Source: an uncultured Sphingomonas sp. (GTDB lineage: Bacteria; Pseudomonadota; Alphaproteobacteria; Sphingomonadales; Sphingomonadaceae). From it: a DNA stretch of 9,912 nucleotides. Below the pieces are notes generated by a model. It was not told the origin of the DNA. It saw only the letters and a program-made list of their open reading frames with translations, and ran no database searches. Positions 1-7,738 of the stretch are shown here, in pieces. Each line of letters starts with the position of its first letter. Position 1 is the stretch's first letter. The position numbers and the translations under genes were made by a program. Where the stretch lies: the NCBI GenBank assembly GCA_902806295.1, contig CADCWB010000163.1, positions 1 through 9,912 on the forward strand, written 5' to 3'.

Positions 1-51
1 TATGGCGACCTCATCAAGAAGGCGAAGCTGAAGGGCGCTCGGCGGCGTTGA
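1..51 (+). CDS. secY: C-terminal end of SecY preprotein translocase subunit (partial)
   Basis: An open frame enters from the left edge and ends at a TGA at 49-51. It encodes only 16 residues, YGDLIKKAKLKGARRR, a basic tail. Sphingomonad and other alphaproteobacterial SecY proteins commonly end in a similar lysine- and arginine-rich cytoplasmic tail, and secY normally sits directly upstream of adk in the spc operon. The identity therefore rests on this short tail plus the position of adk 37 bases downstream on the same strand. SecY forms the membrane channel of the Sec translocon. Too little is present to check any transmembrane segment. Confidence 0.6.
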   Translation, partial: YGDLIKKAKLKGARRR

Positions 52-75
52 GCCGTCGATAGCGGCCGGTCGAAC

Positions 76-81
76 AGGGGA
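76..81 (+). promoter_or_regulatory. Ribosome binding site deciding the TTG start of adk
   Basis: AGGGGA lies 7 bases before the TTG at 89-91. It supports the non-ATG start, which places the conserved N-terminus (MNIILLGPPGAGKGT) exactly where adenylate kinases begin. Confidence 0.6.
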
Positions 82-88
82 CGACGCC

Positions 89-751
89 TTGAACATCATC
101 CTTCTGGGACCGCCGGGCGCCGGTAAGGGTACGCAGGCGCACCGGCTGGAGCAGCAGCGGGGCATGGTCCAACTGTCCACCGGCGACATGTTGCGCCATG
201 CGGTCGCCGCGGGCACTCCGATCGGCCTCAAGGCCAAGGCGGTCATGGCCGCCGGTGAGCTGGTCAGCGACGCTATCGTCTCAGCTCTGATCGGTGAGCG
301 GCTCGACACGTCGGTCGACAAGGGCGCGATCTTCGACGGCTTCCCACGGACCCAACATCAGGCCGAGGCGCTTGATCTGCTACTCGCCGATCGCGCTCGC
401 AAGCTCGATCATGTCATAGAGCTCGACGTTAACGAGGAAGCCTTGGTCGACCGGATCACCGGCCGCTTCTCTTGCGCCAATTGCGGCGCTGGCTATCACG
501 ACCGCTTCAAGCTGCCGCGCGTCGAGAACACGTGCGACGTCTGCAGTGCGCACGAATTCCACCGCCGCCCGGACGATAATGAGCAGACCGTCCGTACGCG
601 CATGGCTGAATATCGGGCCAAGACCGCCCCCATTCTCCCGTATTACCGGGAGCGTGGATTAGTCCGGGCAGTGGAAGGGATGGCCAGCGTGGACGAGGTG
701 GCCCGACAGATCGACGCCATCTTGGACGGCGCACCCGCTTTACCCTTCTAA
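89..751 (+). CDS. adk: Adenylate kinase with zinc-type four-cysteine lid
   Basis: The gene encodes a 220-residue cytoplasmic enzyme that interconverts ATP + AMP and 2 ADP and sets the adenylate energy charge. The P-loop GPPGAGKGT is at residues 7-15, the AMP-binding TGDMLR at 31-36 and the DGFPRT motif at 83-88. The lid (about 122-160) is the long form, with cysteine pairs at 129/132 and 149/152, the pattern of zinc-binding adenylate kinases. The DDNEQTVRTRM stretch (162-172) carries the lid-hinge arginines. Length is normal for the long-lid family. Translation starts at TTG behind a good ribosome binding site. It lies 37 bases after the presumed secY end, so it is probably co-transcribed with it. 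Identity is secure; zinc occupancy is inferred from the cysteines. Confidence 0.97.
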   Translation: MNIILLGPPGAGKGTQAHRLEQQRGMVQLSTGDMLRHAVAAGTPIGLKAKAVMAAGELVSDAIVSALIGERLDTSVDKGAIFDGFPRTQHQAEALDLLLADRARKLDHVIELDVNEEALVDRITGRFSCANCGAGYHDRFKLPRVENTCDVCSAHEFHRRPDDNEQTVRTRMAEYRAKTAPILPYYRERGLVRAVEGMASVDEVARQIDAILDGAPALPF

Positions 752-805
752 GGGTCGCCAGCCGTGAGTGCGGCAACTCTGAGGCTCGGTGAACAGAAGG
801 ATCGG

Positions 806-826
806 GGTCAGGCCACGCACCTGACC
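806..826. terminator. Stem-loop in the convergent adk/folA gap, possible bidirectional terminator
   Basis: Perfect 7-bp inverted arms, GGTCAGG (806-812) and CCTGACC (820-826), enclose a 7-base loop in the 89-base gap between the convergent adk and folA genes. The position suits a transcription end for both. No T-run follows on either strand, so it would not be a classic intrinsic terminator. It could be a processing or Rho-assisted end, or chance. Confidence 0.35.
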
Positions 827-840
827 GATGCCGAAACCCA

Positions 841-1332
841 CTAGGCTCGCTCAAGCGTCACAAAGGCAAAGGCGGGCTCATCACCCTTCGCGCCATGCTG
901 CTCGCGAGCCAGTTCCCGCCAACCCCCGGCCATTCGCGGGTCCGGCATGACGGTGTCCCCGGACACATCGGCCAGCACCTCGGTGAGTTCGATCCGGCTC
1001 GCACCAGGCAGGAACAAATTGAAGATCTCGGCGCCGCCGATAACGCTGATCGGCTCATGGGAAGCAGCGGCAAGAGCGTCGGAAACGCTATGCACCACCT
1101 CCACCCCCCGTGCCTCCCATTCGCCGTCGCGGGTCAGCACCACATGCCGGCGAGCCGGCAACAATCCGGGCAAGCTGTCGAAGGTCTTGCGGCCCATCAC
1201 CATCACCGTGCCGGTGGTTAGCGCCCTGAACCGCTTAAGGTCGGCGGGCAGGTGCCACGGCAAGCGGCCGTCACGGCCAATCACGCCGTTGATGGCTCGG
1301 GCAACGATCAGGGTGACAGGTCGGTCGCTCAT
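841..1332 (-). CDS. folA: Dihydrofolate reductase
   Basis: This 163-residue cytoplasmic enzyme reduces dihydrofolate to tetrahydrofolate with NADPH, feeding thymidylate, purine and methionine synthesis; it is the trimethoprim target. Visible family features are the N-terminal strand and NGVIGRDGRLPWHLPADL (residues 15-32). In that stretch Trp26 and Asp31 match the Met20-loop tryptophan and the catalytic acid of E. coli DHFR (Trp22, Asp27). MGRKTFDSLP (46-55) is the cofactor motif and VIGGAEIF (97-104) the second NADPH-binding motif. Length is typical. The start is the ATG complementary to 1330-1332, preceded by AGGGA. The reading frame stays open far upstream, but those codons lie in the neighbouring gene and lack family similarity. 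It converges with adk and diverges from the oxidoreductase gene on its other side. Confidence 0.95.
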   Translation of the reverse strand: MSDRPVTLIVARAINGVIGRDGRLPWHLPADLKRFRALTTGTVMVMGRKTFDSLPGLLPARRHVVLTRDGEWEARGVEVVHSVSDALAAASHEPISVIGGAEIFNLFLPGASRIELTEVLADVSGDTVMPDPRMAGGWRELAREQHGAKGDEPAFAFVTLERA

Positions 1333-1383
1333 GCTTCCCTGTTGCGGGTCGCACGATGGCGGGCAAGCCCCTATGTCGGCCGT

Positions 1384-2793
1384 ATGGAGCGCCAGCGGAC
1401 AATGGTGGAGGCAGTCAGGCAGCGGCTCGGCGAGCGGGCGGTGGTCACCGATGCAGACGCCCTGCGCCCATGGCTGACCGACTGGCGAGGACGGTGGACC
1501 GGGCAGGCGCTGGCCATGGTGGAGCCGCGCTCGACCGAGGAGGTCGCCGCGCTGGTCGGGCTGGCTGCGCGGTATCGAGTGCCGCTGGTCGCCCAAGGCG
1601 GGAACACGTCGATGGTCGGTGGAGCCACGCCCGAAGCGAGCGGCGAAGCCATGCTGCTGTCGTTGCGGCGGCTCAATCGAGTTTGCGAGGTCGCTCCCGA
1701 TCATGCAATTGCTGAAGCGGGCGTGATCCTCGCCGACCTGCACCAAGCGGTAGCTGCGATCGGCAAGCGCTTTCCACTGACCTTGGGCGCGCGAGGTAGT
1801 GCGACCATCGGCGGCCTTGCCGCCACCAATGCCGGGGGCACGCAGGTGCTGCGTTTCGGTACCATGCGTCGGTTGGTGTTGGGGGTCGAAGCGGTGCTGG
1901 CCGACGGGTCCGTGCATGACGGCCTAGCCGGGCTGAAGAAGGACAATCGCGGCTATAATCTCGATCAATTGCTAGTCGGCTCCGAAGGCACGCTCGGCAT
2001 CATCACGGCCGTCAGCCTGCAACTAGTTGCTGCCGTCGCGGCCCGAGCCGTGGCCTGGGTCGGCGTCGCCGATCCTGCAACTGCGCTACGATTGCTGCGA
2101 TCTCTTCAGGGGAGCACCGAGCGCGTCGAAGGCTTCGAGATTTTGCCCGCAGAGAGCCTGGCTGCCGTGCTCCGCCATGTGCCCGGGACCCGAGCCCCGC
2201 TTGCGGGAACGCACCCGTGGCATGTGCTCATCGAAGTGACTGCCGAGACTGGGGCAACGGAACCGCCGGGTCAGTTGCTCGAGCGACTGCTGTCGGCGTC
2301 GCTTGTCGACGGGCTGGTGGAGGACGCGGTGATCGGCTCCAGCGAGGCGCAGGCAGAAGCGTTTTGGCGAATTCGTGACAGTATCTCGGAGGCTGAGCGA
2401 GCGGGCGGCCCGGCTTTGCAGCATGATATCTCGGTGCCGGTTGACGCAATGCCGAGCTTCATGACGGAGGCGGCTGCCAAAGTTGAGCGCGCCTTTCCTG
2501 GCACCCATGCGTCCGGTTTCGGGCATCTTGGCGATGGCAACGTCCACTTCCACGTTCGTGCTCCCACCAGCGCCAGCCTGGACTGGGTGCGGGGCGAGGG
2601 GCCAGCCGCGAGCCGCCTGGTCCATGATCTCGTGACGGCAGCCGGAGGCTCGATCTCGGCCGAGCATGGGATCGGCCAGATGAAGCGCGAAGAGCTGGCC
2701 CGATTGCTGCCGCCGGCCCGGCTGAATGCCATGCGCGCAATCAAGGCGGCGCTTGACCCACTCGGCATCCTCAACCCCGGTAAGTTGATCTAG
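1384..2793 (+). CDS. FAD-linked 2-hydroxyacid dehydrogenase (GlcD / D-2-hydroxyglutarate dehydrogenase-like)
   Basis: The gene encodes a 469-residue flavoprotein of the VAO/PCMH fold (COG0277). The N-terminal FAD-binding domain spans about residues 30-215, with the FAD loop GGNTSMVGG at 72-80 and SEGTLGI at 200-206. The C-terminal oxidase domain (about 225-467) carries FWRIRDSISEAE (327-338), HDISVPVDAMP (347-357), GHLGDGNVHFH (380-390) and SAEHGIGQMKR (425-435). In characterised relatives such as D-2-hydroxyglutarate and D-lactate dehydrogenases, the HxxxxNxH and EHG motifs bind a metal and the substrate carboxylate. The family oxidises D-2-hydroxyacids and passes electrons to a carrier such as ETF or quinone; the exact substrate cannot be read from sequence. 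The start is uncertain: ATG at 1384 is used here, ATG at 1402 is equally possible, and neither has a strong ribosome binding site. The frame is open back to 1252, but that would overlap folA. Confidence 0.88.
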   Translation: MERQRTMVEAVRQRLGERAVVTDADALRPWLTDWRGRWTGQALAMVEPRSTEEVAALVGLAARYRVPLVAQGGNTSMVGGATPEASGEAMLLSLRRLNRVCEVAPDHAIAEAGVILADLHQAVAAIGKRFPLTLGARGSATIGGLAATNAGGTQVLRFGTMRRLVLGVEAVLADGSVHDGLAGLKKDNRGYNLDQLLVGSEGTLGIITAVSLQLVAAVAARAVAWVGVADPATALRLLRSLQGSTERVEGFEILPAESLAAVLRHVPGTRAPLAGTHPWHVLIEVTAETGATEPPGQLLERLLSASLVDGLVEDAVIGSSEAQAEAFWRIRDSISEAERAGGPALQHDISVPVDAMPSFMTEAAAKVERAFPGTHASGFGHLGDGNVHFHVRAPTSASLDWVRGEGPAASRLVHDLVTAAGGSISAEHGIGQMKREELARLLPPARLNAMRAIKAALDPLGILNPGKLI

Positions 2794-2903
2794 ACCGGAG
2801 TAGCTCTCAGCGTTGCCGATGCTCAGCAATTGCATCGCTCCTCGCATCATGTCGCAGGAACGAGGGAGCCGGCCGGCCCGTTTCCTTGCCGAACTCTTTC
2901 CCG

Positions 2904-2907
2904 AGGA
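2904..2907 (+). promoter_or_regulatory. Ribosome binding site deciding the TTG start of the Mfd-like gene
   Basis: AGGA (within GAGGA) sits 6 bases before TTG at 2914. The upstream in-frame TTG at 2830 has no comparable site, and the 28 residues it would add look non-conserved. Confidence 0.55.
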
Positions 2908-2913
2908 ACAGAC

Positions 2914-5900
2914 TTGGCCACCATCATCGAACAGCGTGCGACGAGCGCGCCGGCGGACGCACAGCCTGAGACATCGGCGGAGCGGGTCCTCTCGCCGGGT
3001 GAAGTCGCGGTCGGCCTGCTCGACGCGCTAACGGATGGCGACGTGATCTTCCTGGCGGCGGACGAGCCGCGCGCCCTGGAAGTGGTGCGGGCCTTGCAGA
3101 GCGGAGCGGCCAAGTCGCTGGTGGTTTATTGCCCCCCGAGCGACGCCCTTCCCGGCGACTCTGCCCCGGCTTCCCCGGCCAATGCGGGTTTGCGGGCCAC
3201 CGGGTTTCGCCGCCTGCGCGCGGTGCAAGCTGAGGCTAGCCGTCCTCCTATCGTGTTGGTGAGCACCGGCGAAGCCGCGGGTCGGCTCTATGCCGCGCCA
3301 GACGCCTTTGGAGCCGCGCCTCCAGCCATCAGCATTGGGCAGCCGATCGATCTGGAAGCGTTCGCCGGGCGAATGGACGAGGTCGGCTACATCGCCGACG
3401 ATCGGGTGGATGAGCCAGGCGAGATCGCGGTTCGTGGGCAAGTAGTGGACGTCTTCCCTGCGGACGCAGGCCAGCCGTTCCGGATCGAAGTGGCGGAAGG
3501 CGTTGTCAGCTCCATTCGCGCCTACGACCCCGCTACCCAGCTGACGATGGCCGAGCATGAGCAGCTGGAACTGGGCCGAGTCAGCGAGCCGCCGCTGGGC
3601 GAGGGAGTGACCCTGCTGGATCATCTTCCGGGCGCTCTGCTGGCGGAGGACGGCAAGGCCGATCGTCGGCGACGAAGGTTCCTGGCGCTCGCTGCCGATG
3701 CAGCGCGGCGGCGGCCGAAGCGCGCGCTGCGCGACATCTGTCCGGACGAGCGCTGGAGCGCAGCAGTGGCAACCCACAGGCCATACGACCTCGGGTCAGG
3801 ACTCGGTGAAGCGCCTCCACGCTTTGTCGAGAACCGCTCACCGGAACGCGCCTTCGCGCAATTCGCGCGGCAGACGTTGTCGGCCGGCGGCAAGCTCGTG
3901 CTGCTCGGCACCGACCGCGACCTCCGTTTCTTGTCGCCACGGATCGCGCGCACGCTGAAGGTCGAGCCAATTGCGGCCTCGTCGTGGGTTGACGTTCGCG
4001 CGATCTCGGGCGCGACAATCCTCACCCTGAGCATGCCCGTGACCCGCGGCTTTCGAGTGGACGATATCGTGGCAATCGCTGCGGCCGACTTGCTCGGCAG
4101 TCGGGCGCAGCGTGACGGCGATGCGGTCACCGCCACCGCTGCCGAACTGTTCGATTTTGGTGAAATCCAAAATGGCGACGTCGTGGTGCACGAGGATCAT
4201 GGCATCTCTGTAGTGGCCGGGCTCGAGGAACTGCCCGACGACGGTGGAGATGCGATCGTCCTGCGGTTCGCCGATAACGCGCGACGGCTCGTGCCGGTGG
4301 CGCAGGCCGATCGCATCTGGCGCTACGGAGCGGACGAAGAGGCGGTCACGTTGGACAAGCTTGACGGCTCCAGTTGGGAAAAGCGCCGGGCCGACATCTC
4401 GGCCGCCGTTGCGGAGAGCGCCCGGGGCCTGGTTGCGCTTGCGGCGGAGCGGATGGAGCAGACCGCGCCGGTGGTTGAGCCGGAGGCCGCGCTCTACGAG
4501 CGCTTTGCGGCAGGCTTTCCGTTCACCGAAACCGCAGACCAGGCGCGGGCGATCGAAGCGGTGCGCGCCGACCTCGCAACCGGTAAGCCGATGGATCGGC
4601 TTGTGATCGGCGACGTGGGCTATGGCAAGACCGAGGTCGCACTGCGCGCTGCGGCGATTACCGCGCTTGCCGGCAAGCAGGTGGCGCTGGCCGCCCCCAC
4701 CACCGTGCTGGCTCGCCAGCATCTGGAGACGTTTCGCGACCGGTTCGAAGCGCTCGGCTTGGAGGTTGCGGGCCTCTCTCGGCTGACCAGCCCCGCCGAA
4801 AAGAAGCGGGTTGCCGCGGGCCTGAAGGATGGCTCGATCAGGGTGGTCGTCGGGACTGGCGCAATCGCCGGCAAGGCCATCGCCTATCAGGATCTCGCGT
4901 TGGTGATCATCGATGAGGAGCAGCGGTTCGGCGCGGCCGACAAGAACAAGCTGCGCGGCTTGGGTGCTGGCCATGTGCTCACACTGAGTGCCACGCCCAT
5001 TCCGCGGACGTTGCAGGCTGCGCTGATCGGGTTGCAGCAGATGTCCGTGATCGCTACTCCCCCGGCGCGGCGGCAACCGATCCGCACCATGATCGGCAGC
5101 TTCGAGGAGACAATGGTGCGGACGGCCCTGTTGCGCGAGCGCAGCCGTGGCGGGCAGAGCTTCGTGGTCGTGCCCCGCATCGAAGACATGGCGCCGATGG
5201 CCGAACGGCTCGCCACGCTCGCGCCCGAGCTGGACCTGCTACAGGCGCATGGCAAGCTGCCGGCTGCCGAGATCGACGAGGCGATGGTGCGCTTCGCCGG
5301 CGGCCAAGGGGATGTCCTGCTCGCCACCAATATCATCGAGGCGGGGCTCGACGTGCCGCGCGCCAACACCATGCTGGTCTGGAGGGCCGACCGCTTCGGC
5401 CTGTCGCAGCTGCACCAGCTGCGCGGAAGGGTCGGGCGCGGAGCGCGCCGAGGACAGATCTATCTGCTGACCGACCCGGCCACGGAGATCGCACCTCGGA
5501 CGCTCGCCCGCCTGAATACGCTGCAGGCGTTCGATCGGCTGGGGGCAGGGTTCGCCATCAGCGCCCGCGATCTCGACATGCGCGGGGCGGGCGACCTGCT
5601 CAGCGACGAGCAGTCGGGACACGTCAAGCTGATCGGCGTCGACCTGTACCAGCATCTGCTTGGCGCGGCCTTGCGTGAGGCCAGAGGTGAGCGGGTCGAC
5701 GATTGGACGCCGGTCCTTCATCTGGGCGTTGCCGGACGGCTGCCGCCCGAGTGGATCCCAGAGGAGGAGGTGCGCGTCGGCCTCTACGGCCGGCTGGCCC
5801 GGGTCGGCGACATGGCCGCGTTGAACAGCTTCGAGCAGGAGCTGGGCGATCGGTTTGGCGAGTTGCCCGATGCCGCTGCCCGGCTTATTGCGGTCGCCCG

Positions 5901-6117
5901 CGTGCGGCTGCTTGCCCGCAGAGCCGGCATCGAAAAAGTCGACGCCGGGCCGGCCGCAATTGCCCTGACCCCGCGGAGTGGTGCCAACTTCGACGGCGCG
6001 ACGGCTGCGGGCCTGGAGGACAAGGGCGGGAGATTGCTCCTGAAAGAGCGGATCGGCGATCCGGCCGAGCGGCTGGAGCGCCTTGCGGTGGTGCTCTGCG
6101 AGTTGACAGCCGAGTAG
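2914..6117 (+). CDS. Mfd-like transcription-repair coupling ATPase, possibly a second paralogue
   Basis: This 1067-residue protein has the full Mfd layout. A degenerate UvrB-like N-terminal module (about 20-220) contains the D2-like stretch GEIAVRGQVVDVFP (169-182). A CarD-type RNA-polymerase-interacting domain (about 415-500) contains NGDVVVHEDHG (420-430). A RecG-like SF2 translocase carries the Q-like TADQARAIEAV (540-550), Walker A GDVGYGKTE (566-574), DEEQ box (667-670), SATPIPRT (692-699) and motif VI QLRGRVGR (835-842). The translocation motif DLDMRGAGDLLSDEQSG is at 886-902, followed by a TRCF C-terminal domain (about 930-1035). Canonical Mfd uses ATP to push stalled RNA polymerase off DNA and recruits UvrA. 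This one is shorter than E. coli Mfd (1148), has divergent D1a/D2 segments, and lacks recG/sdhE neighbours. It could be the only mfd of the genome or a specialised second copy; sequence alone does not decide. TTG start chosen by its ribosome binding site. Confidence 0.85.
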   Translation: MATIIEQRATSAPADAQPETSAERVLSPGEVAVGLLDALTDGDVIFLAADEPRALEVVRALQSGAAKSLVVYCPPSDALPGDSAPASPANAGLRATGFRRLRAVQAEASRPPIVLVSTGEAAGRLYAAPDAFGAAPPAISIGQPIDLEAFAGRMDEVGYIADDRVDEPGEIAVRGQVVDVFPADAGQPFRIEVAEGVVSSIRAYDPATQLTMAEHEQLELGRVSEPPLGEGVTLLDHLPGALLAEDGKADRRRRRFLALAADAARRRPKRALRDICPDERWSAAVATHRPYDLGSGLGEAPPRFVENRSPERAFAQFARQTLSAGGKLVLLGTDRDLRFLSPRIARTLKVEPIAASSWVDVRAISGATILTLSMPVTRGFRVDDIVAIAAADLLGSRAQRDGDAVTATAAELFDFGEIQNGDVVVHEDHGISVVAGLEELPDDGGDAIVLRFADNARRLVPVAQADRIWRYGADEEAVTLDKLDGSSWEKRRADISAAVAESARGLVALAAERMEQTAPVVEPEAALYERFAAGFPFTETADQARAIEAVRADLATGKPMDRLVIGDVGYGKTEVALRAAAITALAGKQVALAAPTTVLARQHLETFRDRFEALGLEVAGLSRLTSPAEKKRVAAGLKDGSIRVVVGTGAIAGKAIAYQDLALVIIDEEQRFGAADKNKLRGLGAGHVLTLSATPIPRTLQAALIGLQQMSVIATPPARRQPIRTMIGSFEETMVRTALLRERSRGGQSFVVVPRIEDMAPMAERLATLAPELDLLQAHGKLPAAEIDEAMVRFAGGQGDVLLATNIIEAGLDVPRANTMLVWRADRFGLSQLHQLRGRVGRGARRGQIYLLTDPATEIAPRTLARLNTLQAFDRLGAGFAISARDLDMRGAGDLLSDEQSGHVKLIGVDLYQHLLGAALREARGERVDDWTPVLHLGVAGRLPPEWIPEEEVRVGLYGRLARVGDMAALNSFEQELGDRFGELPDAAARLIAVARVRLLARRAGIEKVDAGPAAIALTPRSGANFDGATAAGLEDKGGRLLLKERIGDPAERLERLAVVLCELTAE

Positions 6118-6122
6118 CGAAG

Positions 6123-7598
6123 TCAGCCTTTGGACCCGTCGGTGTTCCGGCCATAGTCGTCTTCGAACCGGACGATGTCGTCCTCGCCGAGGTAAGTGCC
6201 GCATTGCACCTCGATCAGGTGCAGCGGGACCTTGCCGGGATTGGCCAACCGGTGGAAAGTCCCGGCGCTGATGTAAGTCGACTGGTTCTCGTGCAGCAGC
6301 TGGGTAGTCTCGCCGACCGTGACCTCGGCCGTGCCGGATACCACCACCCAATGCTCCGAGCGGTGATGATGAAGCTGTAGCGATAGCTTGGCGCCGGGCT
6401 TCACGATAATCCGCTTGGTCTGTGATCGGGCATCGCGACCGATGGTCTGGTAAGTTCCCCAAGGCCGATGAACGATGGCCGGCAACTCGGTCGTAGTGTC
6501 GCCACGAGCTCTCAACACCTGGACCACTTCGCGCACGTCCTCAGCCCGATCGCGTGACGCAATCAGGATGGCGTCCTTGGTCGCGACGATGGCAAGATCC
6601 TTCACCCCGACGGTGGCGATGGTTGCGTCTCCATCGCTTCGAACAAGCGTTCCGCTGGTGTCGATCGCGACGACCTCGCCGCGGAACGAATTGCCATTTA
6701 AGTCATGGTCGCTGAGCTCCCAGACACCCTCCCAAGAGCCGACGTCGGACCAGGCCATGTCCGTCGGAACCATGTGGATGTTGGTGGACTTTTCCATGAC
6801 CGCACAGTCGACCGATATCGCTGGGCACGAGGTGCCACCGTCCTCCGATGGGCGGAAGAACAGCGCGTCAGCCTGGCCGGCAGCAACCGCGGCTCGCGCC
6901 CATTCCGCAATTTCGGGCGCATGGCTGCGGAGCTCGGCCAGGAATGCATCTGTCTGGAACAGGAACATGCCGGAGTTCCAGTAGTAACCTCCCGAGCTAA
7001 TGAACTCGCGGGCCTTTTCCAAACCCGGCTTCTCGACAAATCGCAGCACTGCAGCTGGTTGAGCGAGGCCTCCACCGCTGGTTGCGACTTCGATGTAGCC
7101 GAAGCCGGTGGCCGGACCACGTGGCTTGATACCGAAGGTGAAAAGCTTCTTGGGATCGCTGGCCCGCAAGGCCGCGCTGACGGCCGCCTTGAACGCTTGA
7201 TCGTCGCCGATCACGTGATCCGCCGGCAGCACCAATAGCGTCTCATCCGGGTGGTATTGAGCCAGCCATTCCGCCGCAAGCGCAATGGCGGGAGCGGTAT
7301 TCCGACCGTTCGATTCGAGGATGATGCATTCGGGCTCGATCCCGACCGCTTCGAGCTGATCGCGGATAAGAAACCGGTGCTCCTCTCCGGTCACCAGGAT
7401 CGGCTTCAGGAATCCTGCGCCCGAGACACGGCGCACGGTGTTTTGGAGAAGGGATCCCTCTCCGCTGAGGTTCGACAGTTGCTTAGGGTACAAAGTCCGG
7501 GACAATGGCCACAACCGCGATCCGGCTCCGCCACATAGGACGAGTGGGCGCACCATTGTTTCTGTCTGGTCGATGTTCTGCAACTTGCGACTCTCCAT
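6123..7598 (-). CDS. manC: Bifunctional mannose-1-phosphate guanylyltransferase / mannose-6-phosphate isomerase
   Basis: This 491-residue cytoplasmic enzyme (ManC/AlgA/XanB/CpsB type) makes GDP-mannose from mannose-1-phosphate and GTP, and by its second domain interconverts fructose- and mannose-6-phosphate. The nucleotidyltransferase domain has the GGAGSRLWPLSR signature at residues 23-34, YPKQ at 37-40, LPADH at 124-128, FVEKP at 187-191 and YWNSGMF at 206-212. The C-terminal cupin isomerase domain has RPWGTY (378-383) and KPGAKLSLQLHHHRSEHW (400-417), the metal-binding motif. GDP-mannose serves exopolysaccharide or lipopolysaccharide and is the precursor of GDP-fucose and GDP-rhamnose. The start at 7598 is not certain: ATG at 7556 (giving MVRPLVL, 477 residues) fits the usual short N-terminus, and neither start has a clear ribosome binding site. 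The stop is 5 bases from the end of the Mfd-like gene on the other strand. Confidence 0.94.
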   Translation of the reverse strand: MESRKLQNIDQTETMVRPLVLCGGAGSRLWPLSRTLYPKQLSNLSGEGSLLQNTVRRVSGAGFLKPILVTGEEHRFLIRDQLEAVGIEPECIILESNGRNTAPAIALAAEWLAQYHPDETLLVLPADHVIGDDQAFKAAVSAALRASDPKKLFTFGIKPRGPATGFGYIEVATSGGGLAQPAAVLRFVEKPGLEKAREFISSGGYYWNSGMFLFQTDAFLAELRSHAPEIAEWARAAVAAGQADALFFRPSEDGGTSCPAISVDCAVMEKSTNIHMVPTDMAWSDVGSWEGVWELSDHDLNGNSFRGEVVAIDTSGTLVRSDGDATIATVGVKDLAIVATKDAILIASRDRAEDVREVVQVLRARGDTTTELPAIVHRPWGTYQTIGRDARSQTKRIIVKPGAKLSLQLHHHRSEHWVVVSGTAEVTVGETTQLLHENQSTYISAGTFHRLANPGKVPLHLIEVQCGTYLGEDDIVRFEDDYGRNTDGSKG

Positions 7599-7738
7599 CC
7601 GGACCCGCCGTACTTCGATCCTGCAGAACTACCAACAGGCGGGCCGAGCGTTCCGGGACCGGAGTCACAAGCGCTGCCGAGGACAGGCAGTGTCCCAATA
7701 AACGACAACTGCAAGCGAGCTTATAGATTGAAACTAAA

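Noticed and set aside
1252..1383. N-terminal extension of the FAD-linked dehydrogenase to an upstream ATG
   Set aside because: It would overlap the folA start region by about 80 bases, and the added residues do not resemble the family.
2086..2850. 254-codon minus-strand frame opposite the FAD-linked dehydrogenase
   Set aside because: It is antisense to conserved coding sequence and has no recognisable domain.
2868..2877. GCCGGCCGGC palindrome before the Mfd-like gene, considered as a terminator of the upstream gene
   Set aside because: It has no usable loop and no T-run, and short GC palindromes are expected by chance at this base composition.
2830..2913. N-terminal extension of the Mfd-like protein from TTG 2830
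   Set aside because: It has no ribosome binding site and the added residues look non-conserved. TTG 2914 has AGGA at the right distance.
3838..5076. 412-codon open frame on the minus strand inside the Mfd-like gene
   Set aside because: It lies antisense to a gene with clear conserved motifs. Its translation is rich in Arg, His, Gln and Gly with no recognisable domain, as expected for shadow frames in GC-rich DNA.
5239..6462. 407-codon open frame on the minus strand across the Mfd-like 3' end and manC
   Set aside because: It overlaps two well-supported genes in other frames and shows no family motif.
6694..6708. CCAT...ATGG inverted repeat within manC, considered as a second operator
   Set aside because: Only 4-bp arms, inside coding sequence, and the core does not match the 7739-7763 palindrome.
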